From NCBI RefSeq assembly GCF_000020525.1, contig NC_011026.1, positions 1,160,001 to 1,224,000 on the forward strand: a stretch of 64,000 nt of DNA. The letters run 5' to 3'. Below the pieces are notes generated by a model that was not told the DNA's origin, made no database searches, and was given only the letters and a program-made list of their open reading frames with translations. The translations under genes were made by a program, and so were the position numbers. Shown here one piece after another: positions 26,887 to 35,966 of the stretch (its first letter is position 1; each line of letters opens with the position of its first letter). Origin of the DNA: Chloroherpeton thalassium ATCC 35110 (GTDB lineage: Bacteria > Bacteroidota > Chlorobiia > Chlorobiales > Chloroherpetonaceae).

Positions 26887-28086
26887 TTATTCTCCGAAAT
26901 ACATCACGCTCGTCGGAATGCCTTGTGTGCTCACCACAGGTGAAGAAGAACTTTCGCCCGTAGTTGGGTCGTAAGTATATAAGCCTTGTCCATCATCTGT
27001 CGATAAGCCAAAAACAATGAGGTCATCAGTTTTTGAGACACATTTTGCTGCCCAGCCAGCAGTTAGCGGCAAATCGATTTTCTCGGCTGTTTTCTGAGAG
27101 AGGTCAAGTTTAAATGGCTGGAAATCTCTGTCATTCACATAGTCGGGGTCAGTGCCGGTTTGATAAGCCGGAATTTGGATGCTGGTATAAACAATGTCAT
27201 CGCCGCCGTATTGTAAACAAACCGCATACGAGCCTTGATTGTCGGTCACATCAGGCAGATAAGTATCCTCAATGCTGAAGTAATAGTCCGGGTCCCACTC
27301 GGTTTCTCCCGCTTTAATTCTCAGGAATCCATCCTCAGCGCCATCTTGGTAACCCCAAACGCCCGAGCTATAAAAATAGATGTTCTCATCTTCGTCCATA
27401 AAGGCGGTGCTGTGCAAATAAGGCCCAATAGCCGTTGCGCGCACATCCGTAATGACTTTTTCAACTTCGTTTGTCGTGATGTTGATGATGGCAACATAAG
27501 CTGAATCGTAAGCGCTGTATGAGGTGATATATTGATTTAGCGCGACATACATGTAGTTTCCACGAATAATGTTCGCGCCCGGGTCAGGGTTGTTGTCCCC
27601 AACGGCATATCCAGTCAGGTCAATTTCGTCTGTTTTGGTTAAGGTAGTTGGGTTGATCACAGCGATTTTTCCGAGGCCATGCAAGCTAACATAAGCCGTC
27701 GTTTCATCTAAAAAGCTAATCTCGCCAGGCATTGAGCCGGAAGCCATCGAGAGCGCCCCGATGTAGGTTAAGCTGCCGTCGGAGGCGTTTCTTTCGTATT
27801 TATAAATTTTATTTCCATAAAATCCTTCTGCAACTAAAATCATATTATCATAACGGTAACTCACAATCCCAGATATCAACTCATAAGCGTCGCTATTTGT
27901 ATATTCTGATGGTTCCAGATTTTCAAATGTTCCCAAGTATTGGCTATCGCCAACTAAATTGGTAATTGCAAATTGATGTGTACCTGTGGATGAGTTGGAG
28001 CTGCTATCGTCATCATCACATGCTGTAATGAAAAATAAGAGAATCGGAATAATAAAAATTGTTCGTATACGATATGAATGTTTCAT
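26887..28086 (-). CDS. Surface lipoprotein of the DUF4374 type, copy 3
   Basis: The 399-residue protein has a lipobox (FITAC) followed by DDDDSSS and a propeller-like body with the same blade sequences as copies 1 and 2 (GKIAVINPTTLTKTDEIDL, NYMYVALNQYITSYSAYDSA, GLYTYDPTTGESSSSPVVS). It follows the receptor 28125-30461 by 38 bases, again as second gene of a two-gene operon. The Cys-poly-Asp start predicts surface localisation. Role as ligand-capture partner of the receptor is inferred from the conserved pairing in three modules. Confidence 0.8.
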   Translation of the reverse strand: MKHSYRIRTIFIIPILLFFITACDDDDSSSNSSTGTHQFAITNLVGDSQYLGTFENLEPSEYTNSDAYELISGIVSYRYDNMILVAEGFYGNKIYKYERNASDGSLTYIGALSMASGSMPGEISFLDETTAYVSLHGLGKIAVINPTTLTKTDEIDLTGYAVGDNNPDPGANIIRGNYMYVALNQYITSYSAYDSAYVAIINITTNEVEKVITDVRATAIGPYLHSTAFMDEDENIYFYSSGVWGYQDGAEDGFLRIKAGETEWDPDYYFSIEDTYLPDVTDNQGSYAVCLQYGGDDIVYTSIQIPAYQTGTDPDYVNDRDFQPFKLDLSQKTAEKIDLPLTAGWAAKCVSKTDDLIVFGLSTDDGQGLYTYDPTTGESSSSPVVSTQGIPTSVMYFGE

Positions 28087-28124
28087 TTTTATGTTTGTTT
28101 TGATGTTATATAAGATTGAAAAAA

Positions 28125-30461
28125 TCAGCTTTTGCCCATTAGCGTGTATCTAAATTTCACGTGAAACGTCCGTCCGGGAAGCGGCATTCGATAAAGATTC
28201 CAGACTTCGTTATCAAAAATATTATGAACTTCGAAGGTGAATGTGTATTGATTATGAAATGAGTGTTGAATGCCGATGTCTTGCACAAAGCTTTGAGGAA
28301 TAATGCGGCTTTGGCGATTGCTCACTTTCCAGTTGTAATAATATTCTTCCGTAAACTCAGCGTCCCAGTAGATTTTGCTGAATTGATCTTTTCCAAAAAG
28401 GTTTTCTGCATGATATTCCACGCCGAAATTCGCAAAGAAATACGGCATGTTCGGTACGCGCAGCCCTTTCGTTGGATTGGCAAAGCTTGCGCCTGCGGAT
28501 TTTTCCATGACATCGCGAGCATCTTGATAGGTGACGTTGGTGTGCGCATAAAGCATTTTGCTTAAATCGACCTTCAGTTCGGCCTCAACGCCTTTGATTT
28601 CCACCTCGCCCAAATTTTCATATCCCATTTCAAGCGAGCTGGCCATGAGCTTAATCATGTCGGTGACGTGCATGTAAAAGCCATTGACTTCAAGCTGAAC
28701 GCGTTCAAATCCGAAAAAACGATGCCGGTCGATGTAAAATCCGAGATTGAAATTATTGCTGACTTCGGGTTTTAAGTCACCGGCTGGCGTAATCAAAACG
28801 CCGTCGCCAAACAATTCGTCAGGCGTTGGCAGGCGAAGTGCGTGTTGATAGGACGCTTTCAAGTTGAAAAACGGCCAAATCCGCCAGCGAATAGCTTCGC
28901 TTGTGCCAAATTTTGTGGAAGTATTTCCTTTCGTTTCGGGCGTGTCTTGAACCGTAAAAACGTCTAATGCGGTAATTTCGGCGTGCGTATGAAAAACCTT
29001 CGCGCCTAAAAGATTAATAAATTTATCGCCATTCAATTTTGCTTCGTAAGTAAGACCGGAAATAATATTATACATACTATTCGGATAGCCACTCACATCA
29101 TAGCCTGCATTTTCACTTGCCAATTCATCTTTTGGATCTTTTTTTGAATAGCGAAAAGAAGTGTTAAGATTGAAAGAATGAAATGGATTTATCTTGTAAT
29201 TAAGATTTAGCCGCTCACGAACTTCAGTTATTTTATCTTCTGAGCTGTTGGCTGTCCAGCCAATTTCGCCTTGGCCGTTTGGGCTAGCGTAGGAATTGCC
29301 GTAGAAATCATAGTTAAGATGGGCTGTGTCAATAAAATTTGTTTCTGAAACGCCAATTAACGAATGCAGTTCGAAATCTAAATTTTTATCAAAAAATCCT
29401 TCTTTTTTGAAAGTCTGTTCAAAACCTAATAATTTATTTTTGGTCAGAGCATGTTGTATGTTTTCTTGTATACCTTGAATTTGCGCTTCATTATTATAAT
29501 ACTCTACTTCAAGTTCAATTTCATCGAACCATAATTTTGTGAATGTTATATTCCCGCCAATGATATAAGATTCAAATAAATCATGGTCGCGAGTGATGGT
29601 AAGATTCTCTTCGTAAGGTGAATTGAACGTGTAATTATTCTGGGCGTAATTATAAAATCCGCCCGTCCCGATTCGAATTCCTAAATCTTTGAAGTTTTTC
29701 TTGATGACCCAAGAAGCGCGGTTTGTGTTGTAGGAACTGCGCTCGTAGGACAAATCGATGTAGTCCGTCTCGTATTCGCGCGTCACAATATTCACCGCGC
29801 CGCCAAGTCCATCGCCGCCAAATCGCGCTGGCACGATGCCTTTGTAGACTTCTATCCGATCGATAAGGTCAATCGGAATATCATCGATGGAAATCGATCC
29901 GTCGGGACTGTTCAGCGGATTGTCGTCCACCATGATTTGGATGCGTTTCCCTTCCAAACCATGAACCGTAATTCTTGACGCGCTTCCCAAGCCACCAGAT
30001 TGGCGAACTTTCACACCGGCGGTTTTATCCAAAACGCTTTCAATCGAAACGGCTTTTCCGCGAATCGATTTTCCCTCAATCACCGAGATGGCTTCAGGCG
30101 CTTCTCGCATTTGCTGAATGGGCGATTTGCCCGTCACCAAGATTTCTTTTCCTTCGACGGCTTGCTCGCTCAGCACAAAATCAAGCGAGCCAAAATCATC
30201 TTGGGGGCTGATAGATTTTGTTTGAGGTTGGTATCCCAAAAGCGACGCTTTCACAACGAATTTATCGGAAGGACTGTCGGTTAGCGTAAATTTCCCTTCT
30301 TCATTTGTGAGGCATCCGATATTCGAATCAAGAATTTGTACCAAAACGCCAGCGATAGGCTCGCCTTTCTTATCGGTCACTTTTCCTATCAAAATGTTCT
30401 TTCCATAAGCGGAAAAAGGCAAGAACAGCATTAAGAAAAACAAAAAAAATTTCGCAAACAT
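28125..30461 (-). CDS. TonB-dependent receptor with carboxypeptidase-like N-terminal domain, copy 3
   Basis: A 778-residue receptor: signal peptide ending near AYGKN, carboxypeptidase-like domain (ILIGKVTDKKGEPIAGVLVQ), plug (IDRIEVYKGIVPARFGGDGL and GGAVNIVTREYE near residue 210) and a barrel ending in HNIFDNEVWNLYRMPLPGRT. Closest to receptor copy 2 in the plug (KTAGVKVRQSGGLGSASRI against KATGIKIRKTGGLGSASRI). It diverges from the AraC gene at 30566 across 104 bases holding both a TTTAGAC box and a 21-bp-period direct repeat. Probable metallophore receptor of the third receptor-lipoprotein-regulator module. Confidence 0.9.
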   Translation of the reverse strand: MFAKFFLFFLMLFLPFSAYGKNILIGKVTDKKGEPIAGVLVQILDSNIGCLTNEEGKFTLTDSPSDKFVVKASLLGYQPQTKSISPQDDFGSLDFVLSEQAVEGKEILVTGKSPIQQMREAPEAISVIEGKSIRGKAVSIESVLDKTAGVKVRQSGGLGSASRITVHGLEGKRIQIMVDDNPLNSPDGSISIDDIPIDLIDRIEVYKGIVPARFGGDGLGGAVNIVTREYETDYIDLSYERSSYNTNRASWVIKKNFKDLGIRIGTGGFYNYAQNNYTFNSPYEENLTITRDHDLFESYIIGGNITFTKLWFDEIELEVEYYNNEAQIQGIQENIQHALTKNKLLGFEQTFKKEGFFDKNLDFELHSLIGVSETNFIDTAHLNYDFYGNSYASPNGQGEIGWTANSSEDKITEVRERLNLNYKINPFHSFNLNTSFRYSKKDPKDELASENAGYDVSGYPNSMYNIISGLTYEAKLNGDKFINLLGAKVFHTHAEITALDVFTVQDTPETKGNTSTKFGTSEAIRWRIWPFFNLKASYQHALRLPTPDELFGDGVLITPAGDLKPEVSNNFNLGFYIDRHRFFGFERVQLEVNGFYMHVTDMIKLMASSLEMGYENLGEVEIKGVEAELKVDLSKMLYAHTNVTYQDARDVMEKSAGASFANPTKGLRVPNMPYFFANFGVEYHAENLFGKDQFSKIYWDAEFTEEYYYNWKVSNRQSRIIPQSFVQDIGIQHSFHNQYTFTFEVHNIFDNEVWNLYRMPLPGRTFHVKFRYTLMGKS

Positions 30462-30467
30462 CTATTC

Positions 30468-30486
30468 TTATTTAGACTAATTTTAT
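30468..30486 (-). promoter_or_regulatory. Candidate metalloregulator box upstream of receptor copy 3
   Basis: TTATTTAGACTAATTTTAT starts about 7 bases upstream of the receptor start codon; a second TATTTAGGTAAAATA follows. It shares ATTTAGA with the boxes at 8492, 18262 and 21220. Confidence 0.45.
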
Positions 30487-30530
30487 ATTTAGGTAAAATA
30501 AAAATAGGAAGTATCTCAGGAATTCGGGAT

Positions 30531-30569
30531 ACGCTAAAGGGAATAAAAACAACGAATTAGGGAAAATGA
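30531..30569 (-). promoter_or_regulatory. Direct-repeat operator candidate between receptor copy 3 and AraC gene 3
   Basis: ACGCTAAAGGGAATAAAA (30531-30548) and ACGAATTAGGGAAAATGA (30552-30569) are 21 bp apart and match ACGC-x-AAA-x-GGAATAA at 8544. The array begins 70 bases upstream of the receptor start and its second unit overlaps the ATG of the divergent AraC gene, which would allow autorepression. Confidence 0.55.
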
Positions 30570-31558
30570 GAACACGATTAAGCAGTGAAGATGTAGAGGC
30601 GCTATTTATAGAGAACCAGTATCCTGCTTTTTTTCAAGACGAGCAGGCTGAGATTTCAGAGCGGCGCCACACTTCAAGCCTTTTCTTTGATAAGGGCGAA
30701 TACAGCGAAATTTATTTTAAAGGGGTGCACATCGGCTATGGGCATTTTGCGCTTCGTCAGAGAACATTAATACAGTTCGAAACCGATTTTGAGACCATTG
30801 AGATGCACTTTTCTTTGTCAGGAAAAACGACGGTTAGGACGGTAAATGAAAACCGGCTGTTTGAGTTTGGCGATAACCAACACAATATTATTTATGTCAG
30901 TCCGTTCAAAGGGCAAGCGGAATGGGCGGCCAGCTCAGCGATGCAAATTTTTGAGGTAAACTTGCTTCCCGAGTTTTTTGCGCCCTATATGCCAGGCGGC
31001 AGTCAGCGTTTTCTTGATTTTGAACGGAAAATCCGCCATCACGAGCCAAGTTACTTAAGTCCATGTAATGGAAGAATTACGCCGCAGATGCGCTGGATTA
31101 TTCATGAAATTATCCATTGCAATCGCACCGGCATTTTCAAGAAAATGTTCATTGAGTCGAAAGTGATCGAACTATTGCTTTTGCAGCTTGAACAAATCAA
31201 CGATGCCAAGAGAGAAAATTGCCACAAATTGAAAAAGTCAGATGTGGATAAAATGCACGCAGTCAAAGATTTGCTCATGGGAAATTTAGACTGCACAAGT
31301 TCGCTTGTTCAGTTGGCGCACCAAGTTGGGACGAACGAGTGCACGTTGAAAAAAGGATTTAAAGAAGTTTTTGGCACAACCGTTTTTGGCTTCTGGAACG
31401 AAATGAAAATGGAGCACGCAAAAAAACTTCTCTTGGAAGAAGGCTTGGCGATCAGCGACGTTTCGGAAAGAGTGGGCTACAAAAATCCGCAACATTTTTC
31501 GGCAGCATTTAAACGAAAATTTGGCGTTGCGCCAAAGCAGTTAAAGCAAAAGACGTAA
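30566..31558 (+). CDS. AraC-family regulator, PchR-like, copy 3
   Basis: A 330-residue paralogue of the two regulators at 12348 and 13406, with the sensor motif LFFDKGEYSEIYFKGVHIGY and the C-terminal HTH (QLAHQVGTNECTLKKGFKEV; DVSERVGYKNPQHFSAAFKR). It diverges from receptor copy 3, and its start codon overlaps the direct repeat at 30552-30569. By analogy with PchR it should bind a ligand-metal complex and activate receptor and lipoprotein genes; the overlap of the operator with its own ATG suggests that it also limits its own expression. Confidence 0.88.
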   Translation: MRTRLSSEDVEALFIENQYPAFFQDEQAEISERRHTSSLFFDKGEYSEIYFKGVHIGYGHFALRQRTLIQFETDFETIEMHFSLSGKTTVRTVNENRLFEFGDNQHNIIYVSPFKGQAEWAASSAMQIFEVNLLPEFFAPYMPGGSQRFLDFERKIRHHEPSYLSPCNGRITPQMRWIIHEIIHCNRTGIFKKMFIESKVIELLLLQLEQINDAKRENCHKLKKSDVDKMHAVKDLLMGNLDCTSSLVQLAHQVGTNECTLKKGFKEVFGTTVFGFWNEMKMEHAKKLLLEEGLAISDVSERVGYKNPQHFSAAFKRKFGVAPKQLKQKT

Positions 31559-31659
31559 GTGGTAATAATAACTTATTCGTGATTTTATGAATGATTTATG
31601 TAATATTTTTTGTATAATAGATATTAATTAACTAATATCTACGCTTATTCTTGTTCTTT

Positions 31660-31804
31660 ATTTTTTGCGACGATAATCATCATCAGGGAATTCGGTGAGA
31701 ATCCGAGACTGTACCCGCAACTGTGATAACCGTTAAGTCGAATTGCAAAAAGCCATTGCGAAAGTGAGAAGGCGCGATTCGAAGGTTTAAGTCAGGAGAC
31801 CGGC
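31660..31804 (+). ncRNA. Adenosylcobalamin riboswitch aptamer
   Basis: The conserved core is plain: GGGAATTCGGTGAGAATCCG (from 31686), then GTACCCGCAACTGTGA (31711-31726) and the 3' element AAGTCAGGAGACCGGC ending at 31804. This is the classic B12-box arrangement (GGTGxxAATCCG, CCCGCAACTGT, GCCAGGAGACC). Its 5' boundary is approximate. The next gene is a TonB receptor 246 bases downstream, so cobalamin should repress receptor synthesis. The last B12-box is AGTCAGGAGACC instead of AGCCAGGAGACC, a mild deviation. Confidence 0.93.
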
Positions 31805-31830
31805 AAAACTAAATTAATCTTAATGGCTTT

Positions 31831-32044
31831 CGGGAGTTAATGTCAAGATTTCTTAGAACAATTGAATTACACTTTCTACATTTCTCATCTTAATCCAAAT
31901 CCTCCAATTGTTACATAAGTAAATCCGATGCTTATTTTTAAGCGTCCGTTTTATAATTGTGATTCTGATTAACGGCGACCTTTGCAGAAAAGCTCATTTT
32001 TCTTGATTCTGATTTTAACTCCCGATTAAAAACTAATTTGGGAG
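31831..32044 (+). promoter_or_regulatory. Riboswitch expression platform: Shine-Dalgarno-sequestering switch
   Basis: Three mutually exclusive elements are visible. CGGGAGTTAA at 31831-31840, just after the aptamer, is perfectly complementary to TTAACTCCCG at 32015-32024. That segment also pairs through CTCCC (32019-32023) with the receptor's Shine-Dalgarno GGGAG (32040-32044), extended by ATTA/TAAT (32025-32028 / 32034-32037) around an AAAAC loop. So 32019-32044 can hide the ribosome-binding site, and the upstream segment can free it. No intrinsic terminator is evident between aptamer and gene, which supports translational control. Confidence 0.7.
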
Positions 32045-32049
32045 AAGAA

Positions 32050-34371
32050 ATGAAGAAAGTTGTTATGCTTTTTCTGTCCATTTTATTTTGCAGCAATTTT
32101 AATTTGCAAGCAAAAGACTTCAATTTAAAAGGCGCTGTCTACGATAAGAAAACAAATGCCCCATTATTTGACGTCAGCATCTTTATTCAAGATAGTTATA
32201 ATCGAACGGCAACAGATTCATCAGGACATTTTATAATACCGGTGAATGAAGGTGAAACGCTTGTTTTTAGTGCAATCGGCTATCAACTTCATAAAGAAAA
32301 AATAAAAAATGGCGAGTTCTTAAAAATTTTCTTATTAAAGGATAAATCTTATCTCGCAAAAGATGTTATTGTTACTGCGCATAAGAAAAATGAAACGGCT
32401 CTCAAAGTAGATGTCCCCATCAAAGAAATTCCATTAACCGTTCAAACGCTGGATGCGTCCATTTTGGAAGAACGCGAGGCCACCGACATGGGGGACGCCA
32501 TGAAAAACGTTGGAGGCGTTCGCCCGATTAACCGATATGGCGGCTTCCAAACCTTTACATTTAGAGGCTTTAACGACTTCGTTCTTCTGGTTGATGGTGT
32601 AAGAGACGAGCGCCACAATCTTTCCTCAAGCGCGCCGCAAACCAACCTTGCCAATGTTGAGCGAATTGAGGTGATAAAAGGCCCTTCGTCCGTTCTCTAT
32701 GGACACTCAGCTTTGGGCGGCATTATCAATGTGATCAGAAAAAAGCCAACGCCATATAGCACATATAATCTATCGGCTTCCTACGGCAGCTTTAATAGCA
32801 AAAAGATTTTTGCAGGCACAGGCGGACCACTCAATGACGAACTCAGCTACCGGCTAGATTTGGGATTAACAGAAACAGACGGCTGGAGAGATTTTGGACA
32901 ACGCACCGCAAACGCTTATTTGGCGCTTAATTACACGCCATCCAAAACCGATAATTTCGAGCTTCAAATTGGTTTGAACAAAGATAAGTACGATACCGAT
33001 ACAGGCATTCCTGTCCTTGAGGACGGTAGCTTCCCTGAGATAGTTGATTTATCCACAAGGTATAATGCCACGGACGATTTCTTAAAACATGATAGATATG
33101 ATTTCCAATTAGGCTATACCAAAGAGATTAACGATAACCTTCAGTTAAGTAATAAATCGAGTTTCTATTATGATAAAATAGATTATCTCTCTACTGAAGA
33201 GCTAACTTATAATGAATCATTAGATTCATTAACCAGAACATATCCATATTATTTTAATCATAATGCTTATCCAGTTCAAAATCAGCTTGAGCTGAGCTAT
33301 AATTTCAAAACTTCGGATATTGAGCACAAATTGCTTTCTGGTTATTCTTTCAATTATATGCACAGAAAAACATATTATGGCACTGTAATTGGTGATGGAA
33401 AAAATGCAACGATTAGCGTTGTTGATCCAATATTAAATCAAGGTTATGTGGGATACATTCCAACCAGATACAGTGGAAAAGATGAAACTACGCATGGTCT
33501 TTATGTACAAGATTGGATAAATATTTCTGAAAAATTGAAAGTAATGCTTGGGTTAAGATATGATATTTTCAGAGGAACATATTATACAGATTATGTAGAT
33601 GAAAATAAAGAAGTTACAGAAGAAGGCGAAAAGACCGATATAAACACTACTGCGTTCACTTATCGTTTTGGACTTGTGTATCATCTTTATGAGCCATTTA
33701 CATTATATGGTTCATATTCTACTTATTTCAAACCGACAAGAACAATAAGTAGTTATGGTGAAGTATTTGATCCTGAAAAAGGTTATCAAGGTGAAGTCGG
33801 TTTTAGATATGAACTTAATAATATTGCTCAGATTAATTTTGCGGCGTTTTATATTAAGAAATATGATATTGTTGAATCTGTTGGAAAAGATACGAGCGGT
33901 AATACAATTTATCAACAAGTTGGCGCAGCCGATTCAAAAGGTGTTGAAGTCGACCTCTTATTGAATTATAATGAGATTGTTAATGTCACGTTTAGCTATA
34001 GTTTCAACGAGGCAAAATATTTAGATTATGACACCGACGACGCTTCTAACTCCAATGAAGGAAACTACATAAAGTTCGCTCCTAAGCACATGTTAAAAAT
34101 GTGGGCGACCTGCAATGTGGGCTATGGATTTGGTACAGGCTTAGGTATCAATCATGTTTCTGAGAATTATACAAATGCAGCAAATACTTACAAATTGCCT
34201 GGTTATACGGTAACCGATTGGTCTGTATTTTATAATTTTGATAATTCTCAAATTAAACTCTCCGTAGAAAACCTCTTTGATGTTACTTATTTCACCGATG
34301 CTATCTATAATAATCAGTTCTTCCCCGGCGCTGAGAGAAATTTTACTTTGAGTTATAGTTTGAAATATTAA
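32050..34371 (+). CDS. TonB-dependent receptor, siderophore-receptor type, under B12 riboswitch
   Basis: I use ATG 32050, with GGGAG at 32040-32044; a TTG 12 bases upstream is less likely. The 773-residue protein has a signal peptide (to about LQAKD), a carboxypeptidase-like domain (FNLKGAVYDKKTNAPLFDVS), a plug with NVERIEVIKGPSSVLYGHSA and LGGIINVIRKKP, and a barrel ending in NLFDVTYFTDAIYNNQFFPG. Plug and C-terminus resemble ferric-siderophore receptors of the FhuE/FpvA kind more than BtuB. Its control by cobalamin therefore suggests a corrinoid or cobalt-chelate ligand. A PepSY membrane protein gene follows after a hairpin. The coding sequence becomes clearly more A/T-rich after about 33000. 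Confidence 0.9.
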   Translation: MKKVVMLFLSILFCSNFNLQAKDFNLKGAVYDKKTNAPLFDVSIFIQDSYNRTATDSSGHFIIPVNEGETLVFSAIGYQLHKEKIKNGEFLKIFLLKDKSYLAKDVIVTAHKKNETALKVDVPIKEIPLTVQTLDASILEEREATDMGDAMKNVGGVRPINRYGGFQTFTFRGFNDFVLLVDGVRDERHNLSSSAPQTNLANVERIEVIKGPSSVLYGHSALGGIINVIRKKPTPYSTYNLSASYGSFNSKKIFAGTGGPLNDELSYRLDLGLTETDGWRDFGQRTANAYLALNYTPSKTDNFELQIGLNKDKYDTDTGIPVLEDGSFPEIVDLSTRYNATDDFLKHDRYDFQLGYTKEINDNLQLSNKSSFYYDKIDYLSTEELTYNESLDSLTRTYPYYFNHNAYPVQNQLELSYNFKTSDIEHKLLSGYSFNYMHRKTYYGTVIGDGKNATISVVDPILNQGYVGYIPTRYSGKDETTHGLYVQDWINISEKLKVMLGLRYDIFRGTYYTDYVDENKEVTEEGEKTDINTTAFTYRFGLVYHLYEPFTLYGSYSTYFKPTRTISSYGEVFDPEKGYQGEVGFRYELNNIAQINFAAFYIKKYDIVESVGKDTSGNTIYQQVGAADSKGVEVDLLLNYNEIVNVTFSYSFNEAKYLDYDTDDASNSNEGNYIKFAPKHMLKMWATCNVGYGFGTGLGINHVSENYTNAANTYKLPGYTVTDWSVFYNFDNSQIKLSVENLFDVTYFTDAIYNNQFFPGAERNFTLSYSLKY

Positions 34372-34380
34372 TCATATTTA

Positions 34381-34417
34381 AGCAGTCTGTAATTAGCGCA
34401 GGCTGCTTCTTTTTTTT
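34381..34417 (+). terminator. Rho-independent terminator after the B12-controlled receptor
   Basis: Stem AGCAGTCTG (34381-34389) / CAGGCTGCT (34399-34407), one G-T pair, 9-base loop, followed by TCTTTTTTTT. It should separate receptor and PepSY transcription at least in part. Confidence 0.85.
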
Positions 34418-34445
34418 GAATAAGGTTATTATAAATGAATACATT

Positions 34446-35882
34446 ATGTATATGAATCAGGTGTGGCTATTTATTTCACGACTACATAAGTATTTGGGGT
34501 TGTTCTTTGCCGGGTTAATGGTTATCTGGTTTGTTTCTGGTTTTGTTATGATTTTTATAGGGTTTCCAAAGTATGGGAAATCTGAGCGATTATTGGAAAA
34601 TAAGAATATTATTGATGAAAAAATATTAAAAAGTATTGATAGTGTTTTTCAAAAAAAGAAATTTACAAAAGCAGAGATATATGTGGCGGGCGGGGAAAAT
34701 ATTTTAAAGATTTGGGAGAACGACACTTCATTTACGCTTTGCTCATTAGATTCTGAAAAAATAATCGAACGAATAGATAGTCTAAGAGCGACAAAAATAG
34801 CCGTCGAAAATATGAATAGGCTAAAAAAATACCGTTATGATAAAATTTATGAGCTTGATCAATGGATTCCGTGGGCACGCATAGAAACGGATTTGCCAAT
34901 TCATAAATTTTATTTTGATGATGAAAATAATACTGAAATTTATATTTCTTCCTCATCAGGGCTAATTATTCAAAAGCATACAAGCAGCGAACGATTTTGG
35001 GCATATTTAGGTGCAATTCCCCATTGGCTCTATTTTAAAGACTTAAGAGTCCGAAGAAGTCTTTGGATTCAAGTGGTCGTTTGGCTTTCTGGCATTTCTA
35101 CATTCATGGTTTTCATTGGAATAGTTTTAGGATTTAAGCGATTGAGATTTAAAAAAGGAAAAACTATTTTTCCCTACAAGAAAAATTTATACAGATGGCA
35201 TCATATTACCGGATTCGTTTTTGGCGCATTTGTTTTTATTTGGACAATTAGCGGAATGTTTTCACTCGTGCATATAAATTTGAAAAAAGATGAGAATTTT
35301 GCGTCGATGCTTAAAAAAAAATGGAATGAAAATGTGTTCTTAAACAGAAATGCTGAAGGGGTTTATGAGCAAATTATTAAAGTTTTTCAAAATGATTCTC
35401 CTAAAATTCTCATGTTAAAAAACACTGATGATGGACTTTTAGTCGAATCTTTAAATGAAAAAGGACAAAGCATATACTTGAATGGTCAAAAGCAGACAGA
35501 AGAATCGCTTGCAAAAATATATATAGCCAAAGCAAAAATATTGTTTAAAGAAAATATGAAAAATGTTTTATTGATTCAGGAATATGATAATTATTATTAT
35601 TCTAAAAAAAGAAATTCTCCTTTACCTATTATAAAAGTATCATTTAATGATATCGATGATACCGTTTTTTATATCGATGTGATGACTGGAGAGATTCTTA
35701 GAGTTGTTGATAACTCATCAAGATTGAGTCGTTGGATATACAATGCGATGCACTCATTTGACATGAACTTTCTTTTATCTCATAACGAATTAAGAATTTT
35801 TATACTAATTATATTATTAACTGGAGGAACAATTGTTTCTATTACTGGAATGCTTTTTATTGTAAAACATAAAATAAAATAA
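34446..35882 (+). CDS. PepSY-associated membrane protein (PiuB-like)
   Basis: About 478 residues starting at ATG 34446 or 34452; no clear ribosome-binding site separates the two. Four membrane helices frame two periplasmic PepSY-type regions: LHKYLGLFFAGLMVIWFVSG, SLWIQVVVWLSGISTFMVFI, WHHITGFVFGAFVFIWTISG and the C-terminal ILIILLTGGTIVSITGMLFI. His residues within LHKY and WHH are placed as in di-haem PepSY reductases such as FsrB/PiuB-like proteins. Such proteins often sit next to TonB receptors and are thought to reduce the metal of the imported chelate. A job in reducing the ligand of the upstream receptor is inferred from position. Confidence 0.8.
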   Translation: MYMNQVWLFISRLHKYLGLFFAGLMVIWFVSGFVMIFIGFPKYGKSERLLENKNIIDEKILKSIDSVFQKKKFTKAEIYVAGGENILKIWENDTSFTLCSLDSEKIIERIDSLRATKIAVENMNRLKKYRYDKIYELDQWIPWARIETDLPIHKFYFDDENNTEIYISSSSGLIIQKHTSSERFWAYLGAIPHWLYFKDLRVRRSLWIQVVVWLSGISTFMVFIGIVLGFKRLRFKKGKTIFPYKKNLYRWHHITGFVFGAFVFIWTISGMFSLVHINLKKDENFASMLKKKWNENVFLNRNAEGVYEQIIKVFQNDSPKILMLKNTDDGLLVESLNEKGQSIYLNGQKQTEESLAKIYIAKAKILFKENMKNVLLIQEYDNYYYSKKRNSPLPIIKVSFNDIDDTVFYIDVMTGEILRVVDNSSRLSRWIYNAMHSFDMNFLLSHNELRIFILIILLTGGTIVSITGMLFIVKHKIK

Positions 35883-35966
35883 TGAATACGCTTCTAATAA
35901 ATCTTGTATGAGATGAGCATTTTAAATGTTATTGGTTTATGAAATGTGTGGGGGACTTGACATTTC

